A stretch of 57,934 bases of DNA, taken from Deltaproteobacteria bacterium. Its GTDB lineage: Bacteria; Desulfobacterota; Desulfarculia; Adiutricales; Adiutricaceae. Shown here piece after piece: positions 26,715-36,412 of the stretch (positions are counted from its first letter, which is position 1; each line of letters starts with the position of its first letter). The stretch is taken from contig JAISEK010000105.1 in the NCBI GenBank assembly GCA_031264145.1, forward strand, positions 1 to 57,934, written 5' to 3'. Made by a program: the position numbers and the translations under genes. The notes under the pieces were generated by a model, which worked only from the letters and a program-made list of their open reading frames with translations, had not been told where the DNA came from and ran no database searches.

Positions 26715-28493
26715 TCAGACATTATTGGCTTTCCTTCGGGTTGCCCTTGGCTGGTCCTTCATCTCCCCGGCCCTCTGGTCCTCCGGTACCCTGGCGTCCT
26801 CGTCGTAGACCTCCAGGGCCTCCCGGCCCATGCGGTTGGGCCTCCGCCAGAGCTGCCAGGCCAGAATGAGTACCAGGATGGCCATCAAGGGGATGAGGGT
26901 GCCCTCCAGGGGACCCCAGCCGAGCATCCGCCTCTTGATCCTAAGGTAGCGGACGACTGGCCAGGCCGAGAGGCCGATTAGGAGCATCAGGGAAATACTT
27001 GAGGAAACCATGAATATGAGGCCACCGTAGCCAGTGGGCACCTGGGCCAGGTTCTCCGTCTCGAAGCGTGGAAAGCGGGCCCCCAGGCCTACCCCAAGGG
27101 AACAGAGGCCAGGGGTAAGCAGGAGCGTGAGGACGAAGGCCGTGGCCGACATGACCGGGTCTGCGTCCAAAAAACGGTTGGTCAGCCAGGTAAGGACCAG
27201 GGCCACGCCCAGGATCGGCGCCAGCCAGAACCTGAGCTTGTAGTTTACGAATTCCCCCGTCGACATGGGCGAGGACCTTATGAGCCAGTAGGAAAAGCCC
27301 TCGGCCGAGATGGAGGGAAAGGCGAAACGCAGGGAAAGGGTGGCCGAGACCAGGCCCACCAAGCCCACGTTCAGAAAGGCGATGGTATTTTCCAGGAAAA
27401 AAGCCTGGAGCGGGTAGCGCTTCAGGTTCAGGACCGAAAAATTGTAGAGATAGATTATCATCAGGGCACCCAGGAGGAACAGCTGCGACCACTGGGTATG
27501 GTCCCTGAAGAAAATCTTGAAGTCCTTTATGGCCAAGGCCCGCTGCTCGGGCCTCCTCAGGAGCCTGAGGCCCCAGGCCACCATGTTCAGTAGGCCGCCG
27601 ACCCTCTGCCGGCCGGCGCCCTCCTGGCTCTTGTTGTAGCCGACCCAGTAAAGGAAGTGGGCGGCGTAGGAGGCCAAAAGGCCGGAGGCTATGGCCATGG
27701 CCCACAGGAGGGCCAGGTATATGGTCCTGAAGTCACCCTCGCGGCCGCCCAAAAGGGGCCAGAGAAGGTCGGTGGCCCAGGTCGTAGGCAGCATGGGCGA
27801 GGTCGGGGTCTGCAGGGAGGCCAGATACCCGGCCACGTTTTGGAAGCTGTCGGGGTTGACCAGCTGTTCGGGCCGAAGAAGCCTGAAGACCATGTAGAGG
27901 GCCACGAAGGCCAGGATGCCCAGAAGGCTCATTATGTCCCTGGTGCGCCTGGCAGGGAGGACGTTGACCAGGAGGATTACCACCGTCTGGCTGGCAAAGC
28001 CGGCCGTGAGGACCACGGGCGCAGCCGCCGGGACCAGCAGGAGGAAATAGACCGGGGACGCCCCGAAGGTGTAGCCATAGGCGAAGAAGACTGGCAAAAG
28101 GAAGGCCACCGGCATCCAGGCACTTGACATGAGGCTCTGGAGCGAGCGGGCCCAAAATATGCTCTCGCGGTCGACCGGGGCGGCCATGAGAAGGGACAAA
28201 TCCCTGGCCAGGTAAAAACTGGACAGGGCGGTGATGATGGCCGAGAAGATCAGCAGGGCCACCCCCGAGAGCCACAGGAGGTTAAAGGTCTTGTGGGCCA
28301 GGATGTCCCCAAAACCCTCGACAGAGTAGAAGGAGCGGATCATCTTGATCGACAGGAAAAAGAGGGCCGCCCACATGGCCAGGGTAAAGATGGTCAGGGA
28401 AACCAGCTTCACGCGCCCGCCCGGGCCAGGGTCTCTCAGGTAGTTCCGCAGGCCGAAGATGGAGGGCTTGAGGAGAGCCAGGAACTCAGACAT
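26715..28493 (-). CDS. ABC exporter permease (ABC-2-like)
   Basis: 592 residues with many hydrophobic segments (for example TIFTLAMWAALFFLSIKMI near 35-53, ALLIFSAIITALSSFYLA near 85, PVYFLLLVPAAAPVVLTAGF near 150, SIFIG-like segments toward the end), giving about 12 membrane spans. The N-terminal region MSEFLALLKPSIFGLRNYL and the SLLMAAPVDRESIFWARSL segment are typical of putative ABC exporter permeases that pair with a CcmA-type ATPase. The C-terminal 50 residues are charged. The start overlaps the ATPase gene by 8 bases. Substrate unknown. Confidence 0.8.
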   Translation of the reverse strand: MSEFLALLKPSIFGLRNYLRDPGPGGRVKLVSLTIFTLAMWAALFFLSIKMIRSFYSVEGFGDILAHKTFNLLWLSGVALLIFSAIITALSSFYLARDLSLLMAAPVDRESIFWARSLQSLMSSAWMPVAFLLPVFFAYGYTFGASPVYFLLLVPAAAPVVLTAGFASQTVVILLVNVLPARRTRDIMSLLGILAFVALYMVFRLLRPEQLVNPDSFQNVAGYLASLQTPTSPMLPTTWATDLLWPLLGGREGDFRTIYLALLWAMAIASGLLASYAAHFLYWVGYNKSQEGAGRQRVGGLLNMVAWGLRLLRRPEQRALAIKDFKIFFRDHTQWSQLFLLGALMIIYLYNFSVLNLKRYPLQAFFLENTIAFLNVGLVGLVSATLSLRFAFPSISAEGFSYWLIRSSPMSTGEFVNYKLRFWLAPILGVALVLTWLTNRFLDADPVMSATAFVLTLLLTPGLCSLGVGLGARFPRFETENLAQVPTGYGGLIFMVSSSISLMLLIGLSAWPVVRYLRIKRRMLGWGPLEGTLIPLMAILVLILAWQLWRRPNRMGREALEVYDEDARVPEDQRAGEMKDQPRATRRKANNV

Positions 28494-29253
28494 CGCCCGT
28501 CCCGCCTTTCCCGCCCTCCGGTGACTCGATGCCGGTGGTCAATTCCAGGAACAGATCCTCGAGATCGCTGGCCCCGCGCCCGACTGCCCTGCGAAGCTCC
28601 TCCTCGGTGCCCTCGGAGATGAGCCGACCGTGCTGGATGATGCCGATACGGTCGCACAGTCTGGAGGCCAGGCTCATGGTGTGGGTGGAGATGAAGACAG
28701 CCACCCTGTCCTCGAGGGCCAGGGAACGGAAGATGCCCATGACCAGCTTAGCACCCCTGGGGTCCAGGCCGACCATGGGCTCATCGACCACCAGTATCTT
28801 GGGCCGCGGCAGAAGCGCCCCGCTCATGATCAGGCGCTGCTTCATGCCATGGGAGTAGTTCTCGATCAGCTCCTCCCTCCAGTCCCAGAGCTCGAAGAGC
28901 TCCAGGAGTTCCTGGGATCTGGCCTCGGCCTCGGCCCTACGCATGCGGTAGAGGTCGGCAGTGAAGGACAAAAACTCGTGTCCGGAGAGCTTCTCATAGA
29001 GAAAGGGCCTGTCCGGGATATAGCCCAGGATGGACTTGGCCTGCCTCGGCTGGGTAGCAAGATCGAATCCTCCCAGGTGGATGGCGCCGGAACTGGGTGC
29101 CAGGGCCCCTGCCAGCATGCGGATAGTCGTGGTCTTGCCGGCACCGTTGGGCCCCAGGAAGCCATAAATCTCCCCAGGTGGCACGGCAAGGCTCAGGTCA
29201 ATCACGGCCTTGTGTTTGCGATAGTTCTTGTTTACACGTTCCACTTTGATCAT
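28486..29253 (-). CDS. ABC transporter ATP-binding protein
   Basis: 255 residues, CcmA/drug-exporter type. Walker A GPNGAGKTTTIRMLAG (about 34-49), a signature-like YSHGMKQRLIMSGALL (where LSGGQ is replaced by YSHGM, usual in this subfamily), Walker B KILVVDEPMVGLDPRG and the switch histidine in FISTHTMSLA. Energises the permease encoded immediately downstream in an overlapping gene. First gene of the two-gene unit; the spacer upstream (29254-29719) should hold its promoter. Confidence 0.92.
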   Translation of the reverse strand: MIKVERVNKNYRKHKAVIDLSLAVPPGEIYGFLGPNGAGKTTTIRMLAGALAPSSGAIHLGGFDLATQPRQAKSILGYIPDRPFLYEKLSGHEFLSFTADLYRMRRAEAEARSQELLELFELWDWREELIENYSHGMKQRLIMSGALLPRPKILVVDEPMVGLDPRGAKLVMGIFRSLALEDRVAVFISTHTMSLASRLCDRIGIIQHGRLISEGTEEELRRAVGRGASDLEDLFLELTTGIESPEGGKGGTGDV

Positions 29254-29719
29254 ATGTGGCTCTAGTGAACCTGCGCCCTGGGAGGGGCTTGGGCGTGATT
29301 ACGGAGATGGTGCGTTCTTGGGTCCCCGCCCAGGCTCGGATCCGGGTCCGGGCCTATGGGCCAGATCCAGATCCGGAACTAGGCTGTGGACGACCAGGAG
29401 GCCAAGGAACCGGGGAAATGAAGTAATGCCAGATACGTGGCGAAGGCAATTTTAACGCAAAAAAAGACAACAAAATAGCTTGGCGAGAACGACAGACGCA
29501 CGCCCGTTAGCCCAGGTCCGAGAGACAAAGAAGCGGTAAACGGCCATTGGACAAGCGCACGATCCCCCTGACGAGGGGCAAAACTTGTCCCGGCCGCAGC
29601 TCTAGTAGCTCGTATTTTCAAAAATGACTGACAACCACGACTCCATCTCCTGGGCAAACGACGGCATAATCATGTTAGTCTTGGGCATCTTAGCCAGTCC
29701 AATGAAGAAAAACAAGGTA
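29254..29719. other. spacer without supported gene
   Basis: Holds the presumed promoter of the ABC exporter and the 3' flank of the 29720 gene. A minus-strand frame overlapping the next gene's 3' end finishes IIMPSFAQ-like text at about 29602-29700, but nothing supports it as a gene. Confidence 0.35.
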
Positions 29720-30733
29720 CTAGGGCCGTTGCCCTTCCTCGTGGAGCTGGCCAGGCAGCGGCTGGCCTGAGGGCGGAACGTTAGTGACGGCCGGGACCTG
29801 GTTATGGGCCTCACCGGCCTCGTCGCCCCCCTGTGGCCTTGGTGGCCCCCAGGGGCTTGGCTGGCCGTCCCTGGTGACGGCCTTGCCCAGGATGTCCAGT
29901 CCGCCATTTGCCAGAAAAGAGGAGACCAATTCGGCCAAGGGGCCCTGGGTAAGGGCCTCGGTCCCGACACCGCTCCCGGCAAGCTCTCCCCTTATCAGAT
30001 CATATTGGTCAGGCCTGGCCTGGACGAGACCAACTTCCATAACAGGGTTGTACTGTCTCCGAAGGCCGCCCTGTGCATCGATCCACTCTGAACTCTCGGT
30101 CCCCATGAACCTTAGGGTCAGCTTGTATATCTGGAGCTCGTCTGAGATGGTGGTGGCATCCTCTATGACGAGTTCGGCCGGCATGAAGGTCAGGGAGACC
30201 AGGTCAAGCAGGCTCAGGCCCAGTGGCCGGCCAAGCGGCAGGTTGCGCTGGTGTGACAGCCAGGGGACAAGGCCCGAGACCAGGACCGGCCCCGATGGCG
30301 GCAGGGGCACCTCGGCCTGGCGGATCTGGCCCATGAGCCTAAGCTCGCACCTTAGGGTCTGGCCATCGACCGTGGCCGAGGCCTGGCCGTTCACGGCCCC
30401 CATTGGAAGGCTGAAGACGGCGGATACGAGGCGTCCAGCGGAATCGAAGACCGAGTCGGAGTTGGTCCTGATCTGGAGGTCCTGGCCCGAGAAGCTGAGG
30501 TTGATGACCGACTCCTCGGAAATGGAGACCCTGCCGGCCTTGGGATCGGTCCTTATCTCCCTCCTAGCCCAGCCCATGCGCGTTGCGCCCAAGTCAAGGC
30601 CGTAGAAGGACTCCTGGTCAAAGAGGGTAAACAATGAGCCTGGACTGTAGGCGAAATTGCCGGACCAGCCCCACCAGAAGAGGAAGGCCAAAATAGGGAC
30701 CAGGACGGCCAGCTTGAAGGCATGGCGCCTCAT
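29720..30733 (-). CDS. membrane-anchored protein of unknown function
   Basis: 337 residues. One N-terminal hydrophobic segment (LAVLVPILAFLFWWGWSGNF, about 8-27) anchors or exports the protein. The body is beta-rich, with repeated alternation (RVSISEESVINLSFSGQDLQ; QASATVDGQTLRCELRLMG), compatible with a lipid-binding or DUF3108-like beta fold; that link is tentative. The last 60 residues are Pro/Gly-rich and disordered. The ATG overlaps the stop of the PHP phosphoesterase gene by 4 bases, so the two are translated together. Function unknown. Confidence 0.65.
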   Translation of the reverse strand: MRRHAFKLAVLVPILAFLFWWGWSGNFAYSPGSLFTLFDQESFYGLDLGATRMGWARREIRTDPKAGRVSISEESVINLSFSGQDLQIRTNSDSVFDSAGRLVSAVFSLPMGAVNGQASATVDGQTLRCELRLMGQIRQAEVPLPPSGPVLVSGLVPWLSHQRNLPLGRPLGLSLLDLVSLTFMPAELVIEDATTISDELQIYKLTLRFMGTESSEWIDAQGGLRRQYNPVMEVGLVQARPDQYDLIRGELAGSGVGTEALTQGPLAELVSSFLANGGLDILGKAVTRDGQPSPWGPPRPQGGDEAGEAHNQVPAVTNVPPSGQPLPGQLHEEGQRP

Positions 30734-31428
30734 CTGTCGGCGGCCTTGAGGGCCAACCCCTGGGCAAAGGCCGTGGCCTGGGCAATCAGAGCGACGTATT
30801 CCTCGGCCGAGAGCCCGGCCCCCAGGCCGACGGTCCTCTGGAAGTCGGCAGTCATGAGGTCCTCGGGGGCATGGGCATCGGAATTGATCAAAAGCTGGGC
30901 CCCGTTGGCGCGGGCCAGTCTTGCCACCAGGCCGTTGGCGAAGCCATGGCCGCCCCTGGCGGAAAGCTCCAGGAAGACGCCCTTTTCGGCGGCAAGGTTC
31001 GCCTCCCTGGGGGTAAGGAGGCCAGGATGGGCCAGGATGTCGGCCCCGGCCTCTATGGCGGCCATGTTGGTCCCTGGCGCCACCGGCTCGACCGGGCTCT
31101 CACCATGGACGACCACGAAGACGGCCCCCAAAGACCGGGCCCTTTTGACCATATCGGAGATCTGCCCGGGGGGGACGTGGGTAAGCTCGACCCCTGCCAG
31201 GAGCGTCAGGCCGATGGCCCCGGACAGTTCCCTGGCCGCGGCCAGGGCCGCCCCCAGACACTGGCCCAGGTTCGACTGGTCAACGTGGTCGGAGAGGCCC
31301 AGGTAGCGGCAACCCTTCACGAAGGCCCTTCTGGCCAGCTCGGCCGGGGCCAGCTGGCCGTCCGAATGGATGGAGTGGGTGTGTAGGTCAACGACCAGGT
31401 CGGGCCAGGGGGAGCATTCCCCGGACAT
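30730..31428 (-). CDS. PHP-domain phosphoesterase
   Basis: 232 residues. DLHTHSIHSDGQLAPAEL gives the first metal-binding motif (HxH...D) of the PHP superfamily; YLGLSDHVDQ, VVHGESPVEP, ILAHPGLLT and LLINSDAHAP supply the further His/Asp ligands in the expected order. Members hydrolyse phosphomonoesters or nucleic acid ends; histidinol-phosphatase-like activity is possible but there are no his genes here. The start is 3 bases downstream of the stop of the zinc-ribbon gene and the 3' end overlaps the next gene, so it sits in the middle of a three-gene operon. Confidence 0.85.
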   Translation of the reverse strand: MSGECSPWPDLVVDLHTHSIHSDGQLAPAELARRAFVKGCRYLGLSDHVDQSNLGQCLGAALAAARELSGAIGLTLLAGVELTHVPPGQISDMVKRARSLGAVFVVVHGESPVEPVAPGTNMAAIEAGADILAHPGLLTPREANLAAEKGVFLELSARGGHGFANGLVARLARANGAQLLINSDAHAPEDLMTADFQRTVGLGAGLSAEEYVALIAQATAFAQGLALKAADR

Positions 31429-31431
31429 GGG

Positions 31432-31968
31432 TCACCGATTCCCAGACGGCCCGACGTGCATGACCAGGGTCTTGAGAGACTCCTCGAACTGGACCTCGAT
31501 CTTGTTGGGCAGCATCACCCTGGTGACGAAGCCCAGGCCGAACTTGGCGTGGTTCAGGGCCTGGTCCTGCCCGAAATCGCCGTTCAGAGAATATTCCACC
31601 GCCACGGCGTGGCTGAAACGGCTCTTGAACTCGTTCCACTTTTCCCTGTTCTGCTCGCGCTCGTCAACGGCCGCCTTCTTGGCATCCCTGGCCTCACGGG
31701 CCTCCTTGGTTTCCTTGGGCTCTTTCGCCGGCCTGGGTTCCTTGGGCTTGGCCGCAGTAGTAGCCTTGGCCTTGGAGGCGGCAGCCTTCTTCACAGCCGC
31801 CGGGGCCCGGAAGTTGTGCTGGCAGCTGCAGGTGAGGCACAGAACATGCTTGATGGCGTCGTCCTGCATGGAAACAATCCTGTGGTTGGTCACCCGGCGG
31901 CATTTCGTGCACTGGGCGTCGATTTCCCCACCGACTCGCACTTCTTCAAGTGGCTTGGCGAAAGTCAT
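31432..31968 (-). CDS. zinc-ribbon protein with Lys/Ala-rich linker
   Basis: 178 residues. The N-terminal 60 residues hold two cysteine pairs, AQCTKCRRVTNH and CLTCSCQHNF, compatible with a zinc ribbon. Residues about 58-105 are a low-complexity Ala/Lys/Glu linker (KKAAASKAKATTAAKPKEPR), followed by a conserved tail with FSHAVAVEYSLNGDFGQDQA and FVTRVMLPNKIEV. This looks like a conserved deltaproteobacterial hypothetical with nucleic-acid-binding potential. First gene of the operon with the PHP protein. Function unknown. Confidence 0.65.
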   Translation of the reverse strand: MTFAKPLEEVRVGGEIDAQCTKCRRVTNHRIVSMQDDAIKHVLCLTCSCQHNFRAPAAVKKAAASKAKATTAAKPKEPRPAKEPKETKEAREARDAKKAAVDEREQNREKWNEFKSRFSHAVAVEYSLNGDFGQDQALNHAKFGLGFVTRVMLPNKIEVQFEESLKTLVMHVGPSGNR

Positions 31969-32163
31969 TTAGCGCCTCGCAATTTATTGGCCTCGGCCCT
32001 TTTTGGGGGTCGGAAAGAGGTTTGGCATCAAGTCAAAGTCACATGGACAAAGGCAAAGCGGCAACAGGGACCACACGACATGGCTGGAGGATGGGAAAAA
32101 GCCAATTATGGGCATTTTCACGCATATTCGGGATCCATTGGAAAACAGGGGGCCATAAGGAGG

Positions 32164-33537
32164 TCAATTCCTAAGGCTATGGATGGGGGCCGGGATTCGG
32201 CCGCCAAGACTCACGAAGGCCTCGGCCTCGGGGTAGTCCCTGACCTCCATGATGGAGGCCGAGCCCAAAAGCCCCCCGTAATGGACCTTGTCGCCGGCCT
32301 TTTTGCCGGGGACTGGAATCAGGCGGGCGGCCGTGGTCTTATGGTTAATGACCCCGATTGCCATCTCGTCGGCAATCAGGGCGGCCAGAGTGGCCGCCGA
32401 GGTATCGCCGGGCAGTGACACCATGTCCAGGCCCACCGAGCATACGGAGGTCAAGGCCTCGAGTTTTTCCAGCCCAAGATAGCCGGCCTCGGCGGCGGCA
32501 CCGATCCCCAGGTCCTCGGAAACGGGGATGAAGGCTCCCGAAAGACCGCCCACGTGGCTGGAGGCGAAGGCCCCGCCTTTTTTGACCGCATCGTTAAGGA
32601 GGGCCAGCAAAGCCGTCGAGCCGGGGGCACCGATGGCCCTGAGGCCAAATGACTCGAAGATCTCCCCCACCGAGTCGCCGACCTGGGGGGCCGGGGCCAG
32701 AGAGAGATCGACCACGCCGAAAGGCAGATCCAGGGCCGCGGCCACTTCCCGGCCAAGGATCTCGCCGACCCTTGTGACCTTGAAAGCGGTCCGCTTGATG
32801 ACCTCGCTCAATTGCCCGAAGCTAGGCCGCGGCGTCTGCCCCATGGCCCTGTCGATGGCCTTCTTGACCACCCCCGGCCCCGAGACGCCGACGTTAATGA
32901 CCGCATCCGGCTCGCCCAATCCCTGGTAGGCACCGGCCATGAAGGGCATGTCAGGTGGGATGTTGGCGAAGACGACAAGCTTGGCGCAGGCCAGACCGTC
33001 GCTGTCCCTGGAAAGGAGGGCGGTTTCCTTGATGGTCCGGCCCATCAAGGCCACGGCGTCCATGTTGATGCCGTCGCGGCTGGAGGCCACATTGACCGAC
33101 GAGCAGACCCTGGCCGTCTCGGAGAGGGCAGCTGGGATTGAGTCGATCAGGGCAGCGTCGCCCTTGGAGAAGCCTTTCTCGACCAAGGCACCGAACCCTC
33201 CAACGAAATCGACCCCGGCTTCCTGGCCGGCCTTGTCCAGGACCTTGGCCACCTTGACCAACTGGCCGGGATTGAATGGCCCGGCCAGGGCACTTACGGG
33301 GGAGACGGCGATCCTCTTGTTGACTATGGGGATGCCATACTTCTCGCCCACCTGGTCGCAAACCCGGACCAGGTTCTCGGCGTGGCGGCTTATCTTGTCA
33401 AGAATCTTTGCCGAGAGCCGGCCAAGGTCGTCGGAGAGGCAGTCGAGGAGCGAAAGTCCGAGGGTGATGGCCCTGACATCGAGGTGCTCGTTCTTGAGCA
33501 TCTCGATGGTGGCCGTGACTTCTCTGTCGGTCAGCAT
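32164..33537 (-). CDS. UPF0210 (PFL-like, DUF711) family protein
   Basis: 457 residues, full family length. Hallmarks: ENLVRVCDQVGEKYGIPIVN, VDFVGGFGALVEKGFSKGD, SSVNVASSRDGINMDAVALM and VINVGVSGPGVVKKAI. The family is related in fold to glycyl-radical enzymes but lacks a demonstrated activity; it usually travels with an ACT-domain (UPF0237) gene. Here no ACT gene is adjacent, but a double-ACT protein lies at 47839. ATG at 33537 is preferred over upstream in-frame starts because homology begins at MLTDREVTATIEML. Stand-alone unit. Confidence 0.9.
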   Translation of the reverse strand: MLTDREVTATIEMLKNEHLDVRAITLGLSLLDCLSDDLGRLSAKILDKISRHAENLVRVCDQVGEKYGIPIVNKRIAVSPVSALAGPFNPGQLVKVAKVLDKAGQEAGVDFVGGFGALVEKGFSKGDAALIDSIPAALSETARVCSSVNVASSRDGINMDAVALMGRTIKETALLSRDSDGLACAKLVVFANIPPDMPFMAGAYQGLGEPDAVINVGVSGPGVVKKAIDRAMGQTPRPSFGQLSEVIKRTAFKVTRVGEILGREVAAALDLPFGVVDLSLAPAPQVGDSVGEIFESFGLRAIGAPGSTALLALLNDAVKKGGAFASSHVGGLSGAFIPVSEDLGIGAAAEAGYLGLEKLEALTSVCSVGLDMVSLPGDTSAATLAALIADEMAIGVINHKTTAARLIPVPGKKAGDKVHYGGLLGSASIMEVRDYPEAEAFVSLGGRIPAPIHSLRN

Positions 33538-33619
33538 TCTATGGGGACCAGCCTTGGCACCCGGCGAGAGCCCCCTAAGACAAAAAGGGAAAGGGGGCGC
33601 TTGAACCGCCAAGGGCACG

Positions 33620-35094
33620 ACACTTGAGGGTATTTTTCAAATTGACGGGCCCACATGGATGGGGGGATTGAAGAAGCGGGCCGCCTTGACCAAAAAATTA
33701 AATGAAGACAAAATAGAGACTGGCAATTTTCCCCCAAAAAAAAAGCCACCGATTATTATAAACAAAACGTCAAGACTAAGTCAAGATTAAAAAATAATTT
33801 AGGCGACCATAAAACTTCAGCCAAATGATAAATTTACAATAATTTAATAGAATAAATTTAACTATACAATATAAAAATTTGTTATAACTACAATAACTAG
33901 ATTATTTCAAATTTTTAGTTAGCAAAATAATTACAAACTATTTAAAATGCAGCAAAAAATATAAATAGAAAATTAAAATAAATTTAATATATTAAATTTT
34001 ATAAATAATATATATATTTTGAATCATAAAATATTTTACTTTATAAAATACTATATCTTACTTGCAGAGAAAATTACTATTAATGCATTAATATATATAA
34101 AATAATTTGATATATTTTGTCATGCTTAATATATTAGAGTTTGTATTATATATTTAAATATGATTAACATGTAAATATATCAATTATTATTAAAATACTA
34201 TAATTATGTTTAAAAATATAAATTTATTGTTTTATAGTAAAAATAATTTATAATATATTTCAATTTTTATAATATTTAATTAATATAAAATTATTTTATA
34301 AATATTATTATAAATTCAAATAGCCAATAGATTACAAAAATCAGGACTTGATTCTCGGGCCATGCAAGACCATATTAACATTGCCTGTGAAGGGAACCGG
34401 TCTTAGGATAGGCTGATTTCACAATTCTCTAAAGATAACAAGTCAGATTCGATGTTTTACTCGTAAGCCAACCTTTTGGAACGCATGTGCACGCAATAGT
34501 GTCAAGTTGGCTAGTTGGTTGTTATTCCATGATTTATCCACCCTCTTTTTGGCGAGTTCAATTTCGGCACATATTTGAAAACCCTGGGGAGATTTCCTCA
34601 CAGGCTCTCGACACTGGCAACCAGTCCTTGGCCATTTGCTGGCACCTCGGTGATCAAGATGGGCCTTGGGCCTACTGAACCTGGCCCGAGCCGCAATTAT
34701 TGCCATAACTCCGGTTTGAGCATATAGTCAAGGGAAAACGGACAGCGAATCATCGGGCCCGGACCGGGCTAGGATTGGCCTGGCCTTGCGAAGACCGCCC
34801 TCTTTCCCGGCCAACTGTGAACTCCCCTGTGATGTCGGCAATGGGAGGGCCAGCCGTACCTGGGCCCCAGGGAGACCCGATGAGAGGCTTGGCGGGCAGT
34901 AGGGTGGTCTGCGCCACTGGCCGGAGCCGGTCATGGTGGATGCCCAACAACGCTATACAGTGATTTTGTATTAATAAAATTTTATTTGACAACACTATAT
35001 AGTTTTGCTACTGTAAAAAAATAACCACAGGGCCCTGCCCCACCGAGCCAGTCTTCCGTGGCCATGGCCCAACACTTCTGTTAGGAGCTGTGCT
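33620..35094. other. large spacer with extreme AT-rich core (about 33750-34330)
   Basis: No gene. The core is dominated by A/T runs with only rare G/C, in sharp contrast to flanking genes. From 34330 to 34970 composition returns to intermediate GC with no recognisable frame, probably remnant DNA. The last 110 bases hold the promoter of the methyltransferase gene at 35095. Confidence 0.6.
34986..35014 (+). promoter_or_regulatory. promoter of the MeTr-like gene with CTATATAG palindrome in the spacer
   Basis: -35 TTGACA (34986-34991), a 17-base spacer and -10 TACTGT (35009-35014), about 80 bases before the ATG. The spacer contains ACACTATATAG (34992-35002), whose CTATATAG is a perfect palindrome. 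The same ACACTATATAG lies in the spacer of the 37984 promoter. Confidence 0.7.
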
Positions 35095-35913
35095 ATGATA
35101 ATAATAGGCGAAAAAATCAACGGCACCCGCAGAAAGGTGGCCGAGGCCATTGCCAGCCGCAACGAGGACTTCATCAAGGAGCTGGCCCTGAGCCAATTCA
35201 AGGCCGGGGCTTTCTACCTTGATGTCAACGCTGGCACCCTGCCTGCCCGCGAGCCGGAGGATCTGGCCTGGCTGATTGATCTCGTGCACCGGGCCGCCCC
35301 GGAGGCCATCATCTGCCTAGACAGCGCTAACCCGGAGGCCCTGTCGGCCGGGCTGGAGAAGGTCAGCGGCTACAATCCATCAAAGATGATGGTCAACAGC
35401 CTCTCGGGGGAGCAAAAGCGGGTCGAGGGTGTCCTTCCGTTGGCCGCCAAATACAAGTCCGAGCTCATCGTCCTGGCCCTAGACGACAAGGGCATACCGG
35501 CCACGGTCGAGGGGCGGCTCGAGATCATACGGCACCTAGTGGGACTGTGCCGGGAGCAAGGTCTGCCAGACTCCAGCCTGTTCATCGATCCCTTGGTCAT
35601 GACCGTCTCGACCAACGGCCAGGCCGGCCTGATTACCCTGGAGACCATCAAGGCGGTCAAGGCCGAGTTCCCTGAGGCCCACCTTACCTGCGGACACTCC
35701 AACATCAGTTTCGGCATGCCTCTCCGTAGCGTGGTCAACCAGAGCTTCATGGCCCTAACTATCTACGCCGGACTGGATTCGGCCATAACCGATCCCGAGA
35801 ACCGCGACCTCAGGGCGGCCACGCTGGCCACCGAAGCCCTTCTGGGCCTGGACCGGCACTGCCTCAGGTTCAATAGGGCCTTCAGGGCCAAGGCCATCGG
35901 CCCTATCGCCTAA
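35095..35913 (+). CDS. pterin-binding (MeTr/AcsE-like) methyltransferase
   Basis: 272 residues, dihydropteroate-synthase-like TIM barrel. MIIIGEKINGTRRKVAEAI, AGAFYLDVNAGT, CLDSANPEAL and LTCGHSNISFGMPLRSVVNQ are the usual blocks of CH3-tetrahydrofolate:corrinoid methyltransferases (MeTr, AcsE) and of methyltransferase II of O-demethylase systems. Expected role: transfer of a methyl group between a corrinoid protein and tetrahydrofolate in the cytoplasm. GGAG sits 7 bases before the ATG. It has its own promoter (34986-35014) and lies about 0.5 kb upstream of the first UroD-type gene, so it probably provides the folate side of the same pathway. AcsE of the Wood-Ljungdahl pathway is an alternative, but no acs genes are nearby. 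Confidence 0.85.
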   Translation: MIIIGEKINGTRRKVAEAIASRNEDFIKELALSQFKAGAFYLDVNAGTLPAREPEDLAWLIDLVHRAAPEAIICLDSANPEALSAGLEKVSGYNPSKMMVNSLSGEQKRVEGVLPLAAKYKSELIVLALDDKGIPATVEGRLEIIRHLVGLCREQGLPDSSLFIDPLVMTVSTNGQAGLITLETIKAVKAEFPEAHLTCGHSNISFGMPLRSVVNQSFMALTIYAGLDSAITDPENRDLRAATLATEALLGLDRHCLRFNRAFRAKAIGPIA

Positions 35914-36412
35914 CCCAGGGGACCGGCTCCCATGGCTTTGGTCCTTTCTCCCTCGTGTGCCAAACACGGCCTCAGTGCCCTTTTGTGATTATCCAGGGGC
36001 AGGCAAGGTCGTTCCAGTGGCATAAAAACCATTTTCTGGCAATTAGACAGATGTTATCAGAAAAAATATTTTAATATCTTAAATAAAAGCTATATATGAT
36101 CACATTAACACCATTTATTTACATATAAAAATTACTAATATATCGAACATAGTCATTTTAAATTTTAAAGGTGTTTTAACTGGGCATAATCTTTCCCCGA
36201 TACCTTTTTCGGACCTCGGAATAATACGCCCTTCCAGGCCCCAGACCGCACCCGGCTTAAAGTCGGCCAATTTCGTCGGTTCCTCATGTGCCTGGAGGTG
36301 AACCGGGCCAGGGACCCAAAGGGCCTTAGCCGACTTGAGGATCGGCCTGGCCCCAGGGACGCCTTCCTCCTTTCCCGGGCGCCCCCCGGAGGACGCCAGA
36401 CGAGGTCCGCCG
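35914..36412. other. spacer, partly AT-rich
   Basis: 36060-36170 is AT-rich without a gene. From 36240 the frame of the following methyltransferase is open but not similar to its paralogue, so it is treated as untranslated leader. Confidence 0.45.

Noticed and set aside
29602-29982. Minus-strand ORF overlapping the 3' end of the 29720 gene
   Set aside because: Most of it is a shifted reading of that gene; the short unique tail has no recognisable features.
33750-34330. AT-rich island considered as a replication origin
   Set aside because: No DnaA-box cluster, no dnaA/dnaN/gyr or parAB neighbours; similar islands occur at least four more times.
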